DNA of 64,000 nucleotides from Vitis vinifera (GCF_030704535.1 NC_081812.1:22233501-22297500); one strand, 5' to 3'. Shown: positions 45,801-58,400, counted from the first letter of the stretch. Numbers and translations are program-made. Notes: generated by a model from the letters alone, not told the origin.

Positions 45801-46992
45801 ATTCCTATATAGACTCATTTTGAAAACAGGTGGCTCCCCCAACCAGAGTCTAGGAGATCCTCTAGGTGCATGACAGAAGTGAATTAGATTGCAAGCTTGA
45901 AGGTCTCAAATTTATAGCTATTAGCCCTTCTTCAATTGTAGATTTTTTTGGATTGGATGGGATGTTGTTGAGGTCGGTGGCGCTTCTAGGCCCTTCTTCA
46001 ATTGTAGATTTTTTTGGATTGGGGTGCTTTTTTGGGGTTACTCTTTTTAATATTTGTTTCCTTTATCCATCAAATAAAAAAAGGCCTCAAATTTACAAAA
46101 TATCTGCAATATGTGAGAAAGATGATTGAAAAGTGGGATAAGCAACCTTCAGATTGATCACATAAGCTAAAGTGCACGAGCAGTCAAGGTAAGATGAAGA
46201 TGCCCTGTGATGAAGGTTGTATGAAGAGGATTTGTGCTAAAAGAAGGTTGGAAGAGATTCTTCTCGGAAAGGAAGTAATATAGATGCATCCAATTGATTA
46301 ATGGCAATAATAAAATTTTCCCATTGATTAGAAAATGTAAAGAGGAAAAGAAGTGACACACGATGAAGATGCTGTGTCCTTATGTCTCGTGCTATTGTGG
46401 AAAAGAACATCACTGAATCGGTTAAAAGCAATCAAATCGGCAACACCATTGCAGAGGAGAGTACTAATGATGGTGGCCGCAGTGATGGAGCTTAAATGAA
46501 TATAACAACAGCTAAAATATTCAAAATTCTGGAAATCGCCAGGGCACATGTAACATCGTGTCTCTTAAAGTTAAACCCCCAAACACACCCACCAACCCCC
46601 CACCCAAATCGAAGTCTCTTGGGGAAAAAAAGAAAAAAGGAGTCGGAAAAGAAAGGAAAGAGGAGAGGCAGGAACTGGGACTGAGACTGAGACTAACCTT
46701 CTTGTCCTTGATCTCGCTGGACTGAATCCATGTCTTGATCTGGTCTCTATACCGCTGAAGTTTCTTGATCTCCTTCTTCAAATCAGCCTCAAACTTCTCC
46801 TTCTGATTGGCATTATCCGTGTCGTAAACCTGAAGTAAAGAGAGGAGATTAAGAAACGAATAACCAATAAACAATAAGATTTGAGATACGAGGCATTACC
46901 TTGTTCCAGATACTATCGAAAACATCCACGCCTTCCTGAACCTTCTTCAGAACCCTGTCAATCTCGCCTTGTAGTTTTCGACTCGCCCCCAT
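30893..46992 (-). CDS. NOT3: CCR4-NOT transcription complex subunit 3 (NOT3), 16 exons
   Basis: Exons, 5' to 3': 46992-46900, 46829-46698, 44789-44652, 44145-44095, 43545-43456, 43375-43229, 43003-42893, 41582-41532, 41024-40287, 38974-38804, 37716-37551, 37042-36900, 36730-36452, 36360-36226, 36136-35955 and 30959-30893. All have GT-AG junctions and phases agree, giving 897 residues. Residues 1 to about 235 are the coiled-coil Not3 N-terminal domain (starts [18 protein letters not shown], with RDWLNT). About 255-735 is a low-complexity Ser/Pro/Gln linker. The NOT2/3/5 box begins near 740 ([18 protein letters not shown]), includes [20 protein letters not shown] and ends with [10 protein letters not shown]. 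The protein is a scaffold of the cytoplasmic/nuclear mRNA deadenylase complex. The final 67-bp exon is separated from exon 15 by a 5-kb intron carrying an antisense LINE. The start codon gives the family's canonical N-terminus. Confidence 0.95.
31430..31660 (-). repeat. SINE-like fragment in the last NOT3 intron
   Basis: On the minus strand the segment contains 'gtcttgagtttaattcc', a degenerate B-box-like sequence, downstream of 'ccaattagttagggtg', a weak A-box candidate. It is followed by a body rich in GG and CC dinucleotides that differs from the AT-rich surroundings. The boundaries are approximate and no tail or target duplication was resolved. It is sense to NOT3. Confidence 0.3.
32030..32460 (+). 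pseudogene. Old, degraded LINE fragment (same family as the downstream LINE)
   Basis: Bases around 32033-32230 match 34225-34420 of the intact-looking LINE (shared 'aatggttgggatg', 'ggtctca'/'ggtcaca', 'aaagccattgc'/'aaggccattgc'). The match extends to about 32460 with many substitutions, indels and stops in all frames. It corresponds to the part of the LINE ORF just after the RT domain. It is a separate, much older insertion; the younger LINE lies about 550 bases further on. Confidence 0.75.
33014..35376 (+). mobile_element. 5'-truncated L1-type LINE with 14-bp target-site duplication, antisense within NOT3
   Basis: The element is flanked by identical copies of aatgaattaccttt (33014-33027 and 35363-35376) and ends in an A tail (35352-35364, overlapping the duplication). 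The body lacks the LINE 5' region: it begins inside the RT-encoding part of ORF2 and runs through RT, a zf-RVT domain and a short 3' UTR. Truncation at the 5' end with a poly(A) tail and target duplication is the signature of target-primed reverse transcription. The perfect duplication and a single internal stop suggest a fairly recent insertion. It lies within the last intron of NOT3 on the opposite strand. Confidence 0.95.
33028..35218 (+). pseudogene. LINE ORF2 remnant: reverse transcriptase plus zf-RVT, one premature stop
   Basis: The open frame from the LINE start encodes a non-LTR reverse transcriptase: [51 protein letters not shown] and the catalytic FADD (33614-33625), then the zf-RVT segment with CxxC and HxxxxC ([19 protein letters not shown]). 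The stop at 35081-35083 is premature. The same frame continues for 44 family-like codons to a natural TAG at 35216-35218. The nominal ATG at 32996 lies in host DNA before the target duplication, so the first ~11 codons of that 695-codon ORF are not LINE sequence. The missing N-terminal endonuclease means it is not autonomous. Confidence 0.93.
39640..39770 (-). repeat. tRNA-derived SINE-like element in NOT3 intron 9
   Basis: On the minus strand an A box (TGGTTAAGGTGG, 39751-39740) fits TRGYNNANNNGG and a perfect B box (GGTTCAAGTCC, 39706-39696) follows about 34 bases later, the spacing expected of an internal pol III promoter. The intervening sequence does not form a tRNA cloverleaf. It lies between exons 9 and 10 of NOT3, in the same orientation as the gene. 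The 3' end was not resolved. Confidence 0.6.
42545..42710 (+). repeat. Degenerate SINE-like element in NOT3 intron 7
   Basis: The plus strand carries TGGTGCAATGG (42554-42564), a full match to an A box, and ggtttaagttt (42598-42608), a B box with three substitutions from consensus. The segment differs from its surroundings in composition. It is antisense to NOT3. Confidence 0.4.
44440..44560 (-). repeat. SINE-like fragment with B box in NOT3 intron 3
   Basis: The minus strand at 44490-44480 reads GGTTCAAATCC, a perfect B box. 'gctcagtgaggg' about 60 bases upstream resembles a tRNA D-arm A box. It is sense to NOT3. Termini are approximate. Confidence 0.45.
45924..46022 (+). repeat. 66-bp period tandem duplication with a 33-bp identical core in NOT3 intron 2
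   Basis: Positions 45924-45956 and 45990-46022 are identical over 33 bases (starting gcccttcttcaattgtaga). The sequence between is not part of the identical core. Perfect identity suggests a recent local duplication. Confidence 0.85.
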
Positions 46993-49779
46993 TCCACCTA
47001 CTGATCATCCACAACCCTATCGTTCAGCGCTGCTATTTGCCCGATCCAGGTCCTAGGGTTTCAGAGAGAGATCGAGAGAGAAGAGGAAGTTTTGAGATGG
47101 TATGTGCGGTCAGGGATGAGAATGATGGATCAGTTCGGTAAGTGAGACTGGGCTGGGCTCTTTTTGATTTTCAGCGGCTTCGACTCGCGAGGCAGCATCA
47201 TGCGCGCACCCAAATCAGCGCCCACAATTTGCGAATTTTCCCGAATATTAAAAATAAAATGCATATTTCCATCAAATAAAAAGGTCAAATTTATTTTTTA
47301 TTCAAGTTTTATTAACAATATTTTTCCCAACTCAAATCGATGATTATAATCCCCTCTACGATGATTTTTTAAATTAAAATTTTACTCTCTTCTCGACTTG
47401 ATAAAATGAACATTTTTTCATCTGCCACTAATAACTTGGTACTAAAGGCATAGGAAAGTAGATAATAAAAAATGAAAAAGTAGGTTTTGGTTTGTTAATT
47501 TTAAAAAATATTGAATAAATAATTTCAACATTTTATAAATTAAAATTTTTTTCTTTCATTTTAAAATTTATTTAAAATATATATATTTTTTCATAACCTA
47601 AATAATTATTTCATAAAATACTCGGATAACATTAAATAAAATTATTTAAAATTAATTTATCATTTTATTAAAGTGTCTTACAAATAAATATATTTTAAAT
47701 TTTTATTATATAATATTAAATACGAATTATGGTATAAACTTTTTTCAAGATTCTTAAATGATAAATAAAATATTTATAATATTCTAATTAATAATAATTT
47801 TATAATACACAAATATTTATAATCTCCTAATTAATAATGATTTTTATATTGTATAGTATGTAAATCCCCTTATCTTTCATTTATTTAATAAAATTTTTGT
47901 TAATCGACATCAACAATAAAATAAAAAAATTAAAATTACAATTAAAACTAAATACAATTAAAAACAAAAAAAATTAAAAATAAAATAAAATATTTACTCT
48001 CATGGTATTTTTAGCTATTTGTCAATATTTATATTTTATACCAAAATGGTTTAATTAAGTGAAAGTCAATTTTATTTTTTTTGTTTTAACGTTTTTTTTT
48101 AGTTTTAATTGTTTTTTAAAAAATATTTTATTTATCTCAAATTAGCTCTCATGATAAAAATAAAATAAAATGTTAATGAGTATTATTAACATGTGTATAA
48201 TGGTCATTTCATGAAATAATCATTTAAATTATGGAAAAATGCATGTATTTTTAAATATTTAAAGATAAATACGATCTATACAAATTTGTGTTTTTTTTCA
48301 AACTATTCACTCAAAACCCACTTTTCCATGTCATGGATACATTTAATGTTAAGTTACTAATATTATTATTAAAAAATGTTGCAAGTATAATTTTAAGGAT
48401 TTATTTGAAAACTAATTTTATAACAGTTTTCTCTCATCTAAAATAAAAAACATGAAAACACATTGGTAACTAAAAATAAATTTTTATTTTATATTATTAA
48501 AAATATAAAATAATGTTTTTAGAAAATGTATTTTAGTTATTTTCATTTGTATTTTATTTTATATTAAAAATATAAAATAATGTTTAAAAAAAATATGTTT
48601 TAGTTATTTTCATTTGTATTTTAAGAGTTATTTTAAAAAATAACTATATAAATATGTAAATTAAAATTTAAATTATTCAATTTATTTTTAAAATTTTTTT
48701 AAAAAAGAAGCAGGTCATGGTTACATTTAATGCTAAGCACATATTTTTAATGTTTGTTTAAATATTCAAAAAATAGAATGATTTTAATTTTTTTTTGTCT
48801 AGTTTTAATGATTTAAATTCGGTTCTTGTATACTAACAATTAAACCAATTGAATAGGAATTTGGTTGATTTGGTTCAATTCAATTTAATAATAATAATTA
48901 ATTTAAGCTGGTTTATTTTATCATGCCTTGGTTCTATTTAGTTTTATAATAAAAACTAATATTTTTTAATTTATTTTTAAAATTCACGGAGCCGGCTCGC
49001 GCTGCCAATAAAGTCACTGACATGACTTTCCTCGGAAAAATTTCCCCCGGCGGTCGAGAAAATTTGCAGAAGCTGAATCTTGAATGGTGCCAAAAGGGAA
49101 CGAAGAGCGAAAAAAGCTCACGTAACAATGAGGCACGGAGCGTGGTAACTCAATGGTTTGGTGCTCTAAACTCTAAAGCATTCACATGCGTAAAAGGTTG
49201 TTTCCTTTTTATTTCATTGTATTTTCTATTTGTTGTTTATATCTGCATTTGGTTGCTGAGAAAATTGATGTTTCTACGATGACTCACGGGAGTCGGGGTT
49301 TCCTCACTTAAATTTTGTTTTACGATTTAAACCTCTGATTTATTTTCTCTTTCTTTTTCTACATTTTCTCGACTACCAAACGCTGAAGCTAGTGCTTAAT
49401 TATTTCTGCTTTTGTATCTAAAACTTGATTAATGGAGCCCTAGAACTCACACGCCAAGCAGTTGCCACACGAGAATGGCGGATCATGGTTCAACTTGGAT
49501 TGAAGAAATGTACCAGTACACATATATCGAGACAAATTGCATAACTGAAATTATTATACACGAGTCTCATTCGAGCTCTGAAAGAAATATGTCGGTTGAT
49601 AATAGAAGTACAAGATTTTGATTTGGTTGTTAGGCATTTGATACTTATTTCCTCTCAGTCTGAGCCTGAAGGAGAGGGCTGCAGGCTGACTTTGCAGAGT
49701 TTCCGACTTCCCTCTGGGATGCCAAATTAGAATTCGAGTACTTTTTCCTCCACATTTTTTTCCTTTACAGCGGATCCTC
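46993..49779. other. NOT3 promoter, very AT-rich spacer, and MYB-CC 3' UTR
   Basis: The first ~200 bases are the GC-richer NOT3 leader and promoter. From 47220 to 48950 the DNA is extremely AT-rich with no gene. A short GC-richer patch (48980-49160) contains an ORF of 86 codons without a recognisable domain. From about 49550 to 49779 lies the probable 3' UTR of the MYB-CC gene on the minus strand. Confidence 0.5.
48482..48625 (+). repeat. Tandem duplication inside a MITE-like AT-rich segment
   Basis: Two ~68-bp units share 'attttatatta', 'aaaatataaaataatgttt' and 'agttattttcatttgtattt'. The segment around them (about 48410-48700) resembles the interior of the MITE-like elements at 20600 and 62341 ('cattggtaactaaaaataaa'). 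Confidence 0.6.
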
Positions 49780-52443
49780 TCAGTTCCAGCTGAAACCATT
49801 CAAATCAAATTGTTTGCAACTCAAAGTGACATCATTTTCGTCATGGGCATTTAGGTCCAATTTTGCCCCAAAACAAGGGAGCCTGTATCCATGCGACATC
49901 TTCTCATTCTCTTGTTTAACCGAATTACCTGAATCTGCTCCATGGTTGGTTCGATCTACAAAATTGTCTGCCTCAGCTCTCCCTTTAAATCTGCCCTCAG
50001 AATAGCTGTTGCTGCCATTCCCTTTTTCTCCTTGAAGTCCAATGCGCATGGATAAATCACTGTTGCTTCTCTCGGCAGTCATTGTTCTCCTCTCAGCATC
50101 CCTTTGCATTGAGGATATAAACTGTCTATTCTCCTTTGTGTCTTCGCACCACTTCAGCACTGTATGTTGCAGCCCAGGAGGCTCTGCGGTATCTTTTGCC
50201 TCTAGAGGTGTACTACCATTAGTATATGGTCTCAACCCCATCCCACAGTTGTGTATCTCCTGCTCTCTTTGAGATCCTTCACATGAGGTCAAACAGCTGT
50301 CCATGGAACAGTCTGTGGGCTGGGTTTGGGTTTGCTGAGGGCACAAACTCTGCAGTTCTTTGAGCTCTGAAAATGCAGAATGGAGGCATTGGGTTGATAC
50401 TTTAGATACCAACTCAGACAGCTGAACTTTGGCTGCTTCAAGTCCCACTGCTCCCAAGTTCTGTCTTCCTAGTGTCTCCTGGGCTTTCTCCAGCACTGCC
50501 TGTAGGTATTTTCCTTGTGCTTCGATCCGGAGCTGTAGGTGTCGCTGCACCTAGTTCAATTCAGGATATAATTTTGTTCAAAGATTAGCTCATAATCATT
50601 TACCGACTTCAGAATTAAAAGAAAGGAACTGGAGAGCAGTGGATTGTAACATATAATGTTATAAAAATCACATAAATTTGTGCAAGTTCTATCTCAAAAA
50701 CTGATCAGTCAGCATGCACAAAGAATATGTAATGAAGCATTTAGATTTGTGAACTTATCTATGGATTTTGTTTCTGATTTGCTGACTCTATAATTGAACT
50801 GTTATATCCCTGGAATTAATATAATTTTCTGACATATACAGTAAGGTACACACACATTATAACTCTCTCTTTTGTAAAATCAAAATATGCACATCAAACA
50901 TAAAGGCTGGATGGTATGTACATCAATTCATATTTCTATTTCCAAAAAAATGTCTTTAATGTAAATTCATATTTCTATTTCCCCAAAAAAAAAGGTCTTT
51001 AATTTTCTCAGATGATTATTAGGAGTTATCTTTGCAGTCATGCATTTATGGGAATTGAGGAATTATGGGGTCTGCGGTTGGATTTGTGTCCAAATCCTTG
51101 CTGGGACTTCTCTTAAATTGCAGGTATGAAATTTCATGCATGTGAAAACCTTATAGCATTATTTTCAGTAGTGCTAAGAAGGCTTTCAGTTATTCTTTAG
51201 CAATGAAGTTTTCAGTATTGCTTACCTCAAGCTGCTCATGTAACCTTCTCTGTGCTTCAATCATCTGTAGTGTTTCACTTAAATGTAAGCTCCTGGATTC
51301 AGGAATTTTCATTGTTAGTGTAAAGGGCTGAACTTGAAATTATTTTTAGAAACCAAATAACTACATGTAGATGACACACATGAAAAGATTCTACAGCTCT
51401 TACTTGTTTGTTTGGTTCCCAATGTTGGGGCTGCTCATTAGGGCTCCATTTGCTTCAGGCATCCTCTCTCCCACCACTGCAACCATACACATACTAAGTT
51501 TAGTTTTCTTATTTTGTTTTTCCCACTAAATCTTTAATACTTGGGGAATGATGCTTCCTCATTCTGAGAGTGTTAGCAAATTCTAGTCAGAATTTCAAAA
51601 GAACTTAAGAGACTATCCTCCTACCAGTTTTGCTGGTCGCACTGTTAGCTTGTCCATGAAGATTCTTACTGAGCCTGTATTTCTGTCATAAAAATGCTAG
51701 AGTTAGTCTCTGTGGGTTACACAATTCAACAAACCACAACCCTATCAACTAAAACAAAAAGGAGGGGATATTTAGCTTATTATTGGGCATTTTCCTCTTC
51801 TCAGGCCTGTTCAGGTTTTTTTCCTAATCACAGTGTACAGATCAACACAAGGGGTTTCATTATTTTTTTGAAACAAGTAAAGAGTGCAACTATCAAAACA
51901 ACATGGCTTTTTGTTCAAAATGATGGAATTGACAGTAGATTCCTTCAGTTAGCACCCTGTGATAGGTAACTTAATGAATGGTAGATGGAAATACCTGAAC
52001 ATTTCTGAGTCCTATTATCACAGAAAAATTAAAAAATAACATTGGTAATATTGATACTTAACCTGTAGATGACTCTTCAGATGGTATAAGGTAAGTCCAG
52101 GAATTCCCATAAGTTTCATAACAGTTTTTGGAGTAGCCTCTGCAACAGAAAAGAGTAATATTTAAATTAGCTGAGTCTGATCATATATTTTCTCCAGAAT
52201 TTCTTGAATCTCATTTTGTTGTGTACACTCACTGTCTGCCCCTCCAAGCTGATTAACTGCTTCTATGAACCGCTCATGAAGGTCTGGCGTCCATTTAAGT
52301 CTAGGCTTAGCATCGGTTGAGAGGACAAGTCCTGAATCACCAGGGCCATTCCCACCTTGCAGGAACAAATTCCTTTCAGGAGTGATGGGCGTTCTTGAAG
52401 AAGGATGGATGTTCTTTCCTTGATGATGGTGATGATGATACAT
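49780..52443 (-). CDS. MYB-CC (GARP) transcription factor, MYR/PHL-type, six exons
   Basis: Exons, 5' to 3': 52443-52233, 52139-52063, 51682-51625, 51476-51404, 51292-51226 and 50550-49780, all GT-AG and in phase, giving 418 residues. Residues 46-100 are the single MYB/GARP repeat (KPRLKWTPDLHERFIEAV to SHLQKYRL). Residues about 145-195 are the MYB-CC coiled coil with LHEQLE at 157-162. The C-terminus ends in FDLNGFSWN and also has LDLNAH, DLN-type motifs. MYB-CC proteins dimerise through the coiled coil and bind P1BS-like sites in the nucleus. The relatives I recall are Arabidopsis MYR1/MYR2, linked to flowering and gibberellin responses; the broader family includes PHR1 of phosphate signalling. 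The start codon gives the His-rich N-terminus (MYHHHHHQGKN) typical of this subgroup. Confidence 0.94.
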
Positions 52444-55400
52444 CTTCTATCATCAAAACAACTGATTAATGTCTATCTTAATAGAGAACTACTTACAAAC
52501 AAATAAATCTTATTCAAGATTAGTTGCATTTTTACCTGACACGTCCTTTTTTTTTCTCTTGATCCAATCTGCTATCCTTGAAATTTAGAACTTGACGATG
52601 CTATATTCTTCACAAGTACAATTCCAAGTTCTGATACTCAGAAAAATAACTGTATACTACTGCTCTTGCCTATCTCCTGTCTTCTTTGACCAATTCTCAC
52701 AAGGCAACGGTGTGCCCAATGATGTCCTTATAAAGCCAAATGGGAATAGATGGTGAGGCGGGCATAGAATCTTGGACAGAGCCGATGGAACACAAGACCC
52801 AATCCAATCTTCACAGCGACTTGAAAAGAGATATTGTCCTCCCTGCTTTGTGCATCTGTGGGCCCTGTCCCACAACTCCACTTTCCATTCTCAGAACACA
52901 CTACCGTTTGAATTCCTCTGCAGTATAACTTTTTGAAACACTTCACGCCTTGCAATAGGTACCAGAATAGATCCACCAAAGTTTTTTTGTGTACATTCGT
53001 ATTCGTCCGCCTGGCAAAGGCAGGAACCCCATTCCGGGATTTAGGTGAAGAATTTTTCTGACTGGGGGTGAGGGGCATCCACTATCTCTGTTTTCTCAAA
53101 GGCTTCAAAGCCTCCTCTTCCCCACGGAAGATTCTTAGAACTCCTATATCTTTGTCCTTCACCTTGGACTTGGAGTCATTTTTTCACTCATCAATATGCA
53201 TAGTAAATTGGCGGCATTATAAATGGCTTTAATTCAATCTTATCTATATTAAAGAGTGCGGATGGAGACATGAACACACATTTTAACTGGTTAAATTTGA
53301 AGAAAGTATAAGAAGATTCTGTTGACTGGAGCATCTTGAAACTTTGGAATTAGATACATACAAGAGAGAAAATTTAAAAATGGTGGAGAGATGCTCCTTG
53401 GGGATTGTTTGAAGGCAAGGAATGGAATATGGAATACATTCCTTTTTGTCTCCTTCAGTAAGTTTGGTACTTATTCAGCCCACACAGTATAAAATAGAAG
53501 AAGAGGGGCCCAAATCTTTTTCATTCTTCAATTGGCATAAGATGGTTGGGTCCACAACAACGAATCCGAAGCTCTTGGGACCCAGAGAAAAGAGAAAAAA
53601 AAAAAAAAAAAAGGATTGTACTTGCTTCCATACTTGCATTTGATGAAAAATGATAAGTCATGGCCTAGAGAGGACCACTTGCCTCATCCTTGACTCGTAA
53701 CTTGGTTGGCTTTGCAGATTCTATGGTGTGAATCTATGTACTCTTCTTACTGCATGTGATTGCATTCTTATTTCTATGCTCTTGATTATATCTTATTAAG
53801 CAAGTATGCCTGTTTGCTCACAAGCATTTCCCTGCATGACCATAAAAATATGAGGAGTATGCACAAATGCTGTGTGCATGCAATGCAATACATGAAATAT
53901 GTGCCTAAAGCTCAAAAGTCAGACCTGCGCTTTTGTACACCTATGAAGTTTGTTTTTTTTTTCTTTTTTCTTTTCTCTTCTTGCTTTGATAGAATTTAAT
54001 AAATTTTGAACCCATTTGTATCTGTTTTTTGGTGTCCTGTGTGCATATACATAATATAGATATGCAGATGCATGACATGCATTCATGTGAAGAAATATTT
54101 CATCCTATAAAGTTTTTGTATTCTCCTTAGCCTCTAGGAAAAAGTTATCCCCGGAAACAATAAACTATATCAACTATTAATTGCACTTCTATGTAAACAC
54201 CTGATTCGTTTCTCCAGATTTGCATTCGACAAGCTTTGCATGTGTCATTGGCAATTTGGCATAGGTGCTTATGCTGTTCTATTGCACAGCAATTAAGGAT
54301 CTTGTCCTATGGTGACAATCAGGAGTTCTTCTAGACCTATATATAATAGAAAGAATATATCCGTCTGAACAACAGCTAATGCAGGATAAATTTGTATATT
54401 AAGCCATTGAGACCAAATCTGCCAACTTTCCTTTAATCCCACTTGACAGAGAAATGAAACTGATTGACAAGTGAGGACACAACTTATATGTCAATACCAA
54501 TGTTAGGAGTGCCCATTAGAAGTCAAAAACAAACATTGCCAAACTACATGGAAATTGCAAGAGCTCACCTATAGACACGTAAATAAAATTCCTCTTCCCT
54601 GAACGTTATCTTCCATTAGCTGTAATTGACAGTTTAGGAAGATAAGCTGATTCTGATATTTCAGGATATTTTATGCAGTTTGGGGGAATCTACAAAAACC
54701 TTTAGGTAAAGTGTTAAAGAAGAATTCCTAAATAGTTATCTGGCATGTGGATAGGAATAAATTGCACAAGAGCCATGATCAGGTACCCTGCAACTCACAA
54801 CTTTTAATTGCTCCCTGCTGTGTCACCACTTTTGTAGTTCCCAAGGATTATGATCATGTCATATATTACAATATCAAGGGTTCGATATGGCAGATTTGGA
54901 ACTAAGCGTGTAATGTCATTTGATTGCATAAACAAATGCAATGTAAATTTATGGTGCTGAGAAATCAATGCCTTTTTGCTACAATAGTAAAAAATATAAG
55001 GGTGTTTTGGCAACTTAAGTATGTTACAAAACTGTCACTTGGCTACCATGCCTGTAGTAAGCAAACCATATATAAGAATTTATTGAATAAAGACATGGGA
55101 TAGGTCTTGCTAGCCCTTATAGTCATCATATCATATGTGGATCTATATCTTGCTGTGCAGTCTGTTGTTAATTAGAGATGTGACAATCACATGTTTTGGC
55201 GTGGTTGTAACTAGCCATAAATGAACTAAACATGTTGCTACAACTTTCACCTCATGTCCCTCAGCCTCAAGTATCCAATGATCTTTCCAGCAATGGTGCA
55301 TGTAAAGTAGTTGCTTTTCCTTGATGTTGCCAAAATGCCCAAACTGCTATTATAGCTCTCCCTCCCTCTCACACACACATCCATTATGAGTGGGGGTACA

Positions 55401-58400
55401 GCACAATGGGAGTACTTAGCTTTTACCAATCTTATCTAACTGCTGTTACCTTCCTCTCTTTTTCCTTCTCAATATATGTTATTCTCCACTTTAGGGCAGA
55501 GAACAAGGATATTTGTTCTTTCTTGTACTTACATTTCCTCTTCAAGGCTTTTATATTAATATAATTTTACTTTTAAGGACAACTGGACAAGAAGCTCTTA
55601 GATAGAAACACATCATATATGAGAATCCAGTCAATCATAAGGGAATACAGGTGTAAGACAGCAGTTGGTTGAGGTCTGTTGACCACACGTGACAGCATTG
55701 GCTGAAATGAAAAGTGAAAAATGACCACGGAATGCTATTCCTTGTGGGAAAAAAAAAAAGTTTGGGGCCAGGGGGGAGAAAAAGTCTAAAAGATTCCCAT
55801 GGAATCGAATGTGAGAATCTTAACTCCAAACTAAAGCCAACCAGTCTTATTCTCCAGTCAAGAAATGGGTTATTCTTTCTTCCCAACGCCACAAAAAATG
55901 GGTTCCCACCCATCCTATCCCCTTTACCTAATTTAGTTTGATGCCTCCGAACATTCATTTTAATGTTTAGTGCTGTTGCTTCCTTGTAAGTATTCCGTCT
56001 TTTACAAAATATTATTGCCATGTTTAGAGATTGTTTAGGTTTCTATGAATAACTTTGCTCAACCCCCCCTTACCTTTACCCACTGTTTCTTTAACACTCA
56101 TGGGCTGACATGACATATATATCATACTCTTCTGGTATTGCTTTCAGCACTTCTGTATTACAAGCGGTTTTGACGAAAAATATGCCTTTACAAAATTCTA
56201 AAAACACTTTTAAAAAGTTAAAGATCAGCTATAGTATTTTGTGAAAAAACACTCGATGATAAGTGACTCTCTCAAGAACAGCTTCAAAGAAACACTTTCA
56301 GTAAAAATATTATTAAGCACACTCTTCACCAAACATGAGGGCGAAACATGAGATTTTAAGGAGGACATGGAAGGTGGTTCTGTGCAGAGTATAGACCACA
56401 TGGAGTAGGGAGCTTTTTGAAGACAGACCTCCCACCTCAAGTGGGCCAAATATTCCCACTACAAAGCTAAGGATACCCACCCACCCTGTCCACCAGTTAT
56501 ATATGTGATTAGACAACAATGTGAAACATATTATTCTTGCAGCCTCTCTGTTGATTGCATGGTAGAATCGTTCTTCATTTCCAAATCAAGCACGAGTTTG
56601 CAACACAGGACCGTAGCTGAAATGGCCCCCATGCTGTATTGATGATGACACCATCATGTCACGGGGGGTGATACCATAGGCTAAAGTGGGGGTGGCAAAA
56701 AAATTTTGGTGGTCCAACTTAGAGAAAACCAGTGGGATATGTGGATATGGTTAGGACGAATTCTTTTAAAAAGTAGGATGGATGATATGGTCCTCGTCTA
56801 ACAAGTATGTCTCCGAATGTTAAAACTGTTAAAAAGGTAGATTTTGTGTCTTCTCTCAGCCTTTTGCCTTTCCTCCTTTTGAGATGCTTCCTATCAGAAA
56901 GTACAAAGACGAACAGTTAAGGGCGTGTTTTTTAATACTAAATTTTTTCCTATTTTCTATTATTTCTCAAAAATCTTCACAAAAACATCTAAAAATATCT
57001 GAGATTTGTTTTCGAAAACAGTCTGTTATAAAAAATAAAAAAACCTGCATTCCTTTCTTACTAGCTCTTAATAACTTCAAAGGAAATGCATGTTGTGCTC
57101 AAAGAAATTTGTAAGATTAATTTTAGGAGGAAAGTTGGTCATGTTGAAATTCTAGATACAAAGTGATAGGATTTTGTGGTCCTACTGCATCTCATTCTAA
57201 TCTCTCCCTCCATGCGTTCTTTTCACTGAAAAAGTAACAGCCCCCAATGCTTTTATTTCAATAATAATTATCCTATTATTTTATTTCGAGAAATTGTATG
57301 GTATATTCCAAGTATTATTCCTTCAAAATCTCCGTTATCGTATATTTAGGGTTCATATCATAAATTAATCCATGTGCAAGCATCAACCCACTGCTTTTAC
57401 GTGTCAGGTTTAAATTTCTCGTGTAAATGATAGGTTTTGTCACAATTCAAATTTTATTCAAATATCAGAACGATTCTAAGAGAGTTTAAAGCGCTTCATA
57501 CTGTTTCGAATTTTTATTTTTGTTTTTGTTTTCAAAAACAAAACTAATAATTTTTTAACAGATTTGTTTTGACACACTTTTAAGATAAAACAGTTCTTAT
57601 GAATTTGTTTTGAAAACATATTATTGTTCTTTAAAATAAATTTTAAGTGTGTTCAGTTGTTTTTGCAGAGTATCCTAGCAATAGCAATAAAATGTTTTGA
57701 AAATTTTTTAATCATAAACAATATCAATGGAATAATTATAGTAGATGATAAGAAATGTAAAAGAAAAGATAAATACTAAAGTGTCTTTGTTAAATTAATT
57801 TATTAACTTAAGTTGATTTAATGATTAATTTAAATTCTAAATTTGCATTTAAGTTATAAATTATATTAAATATGTTTGATAAAGTAATTTCTTAATATAA
57901 ATGTTTAAAATAATTTTGATAATCAATTTCATGATTTAATATAACTTAATAACTAAAATATAATTTAACTTTTTATAATGTTTCATATCGGATAGGGAAG
58001 TAAGTTTATGACGTTATGTATAAATTCTTTTTAACTTTATTAATGTGTTTGAAAACCCTCAGAGCTCTAAGACACGACATTCTTTTTTACTTAGACCAAA
58101 CAATATAAATACCAAAAAAGTCTATTAATGATTATAAAAATAGAGATATAATTAAAACAAAAAAAAAAGTAGAGATATAACTAAGATGATATAAGGATAT
58201 GCTTGATATGCGAAAATTATAAATGAAAATGGATATCTTATTCATTTTTTAATATCCATTCTCATATTTGGATAAGTGACAATGAGATTGAAATTAAGAA
58301 TCATTCAAATTTTTTAGTCCAAATTATTTTAAAAAAATTTTAAAACCATCAAAATTTTTTTTTTGATTTTATAAAAAAAAAACTTTAATTTTAATTTATA

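Noticed and set aside
49022-49282. 86-codon ORF in a GC-richer patch between NOT3 and MYB-CC
   Set aside because: No domain and no supported splice partner; the rise in GC is short. A first exon of an unrecognised gene remains possible but unsupported.
55635-56021. 128-codon minus-strand ORF in the 52-59 kb spacer
   Set aside because: Biased composition and no domain; it overlaps A-rich and G-rich low-complexity sequence.
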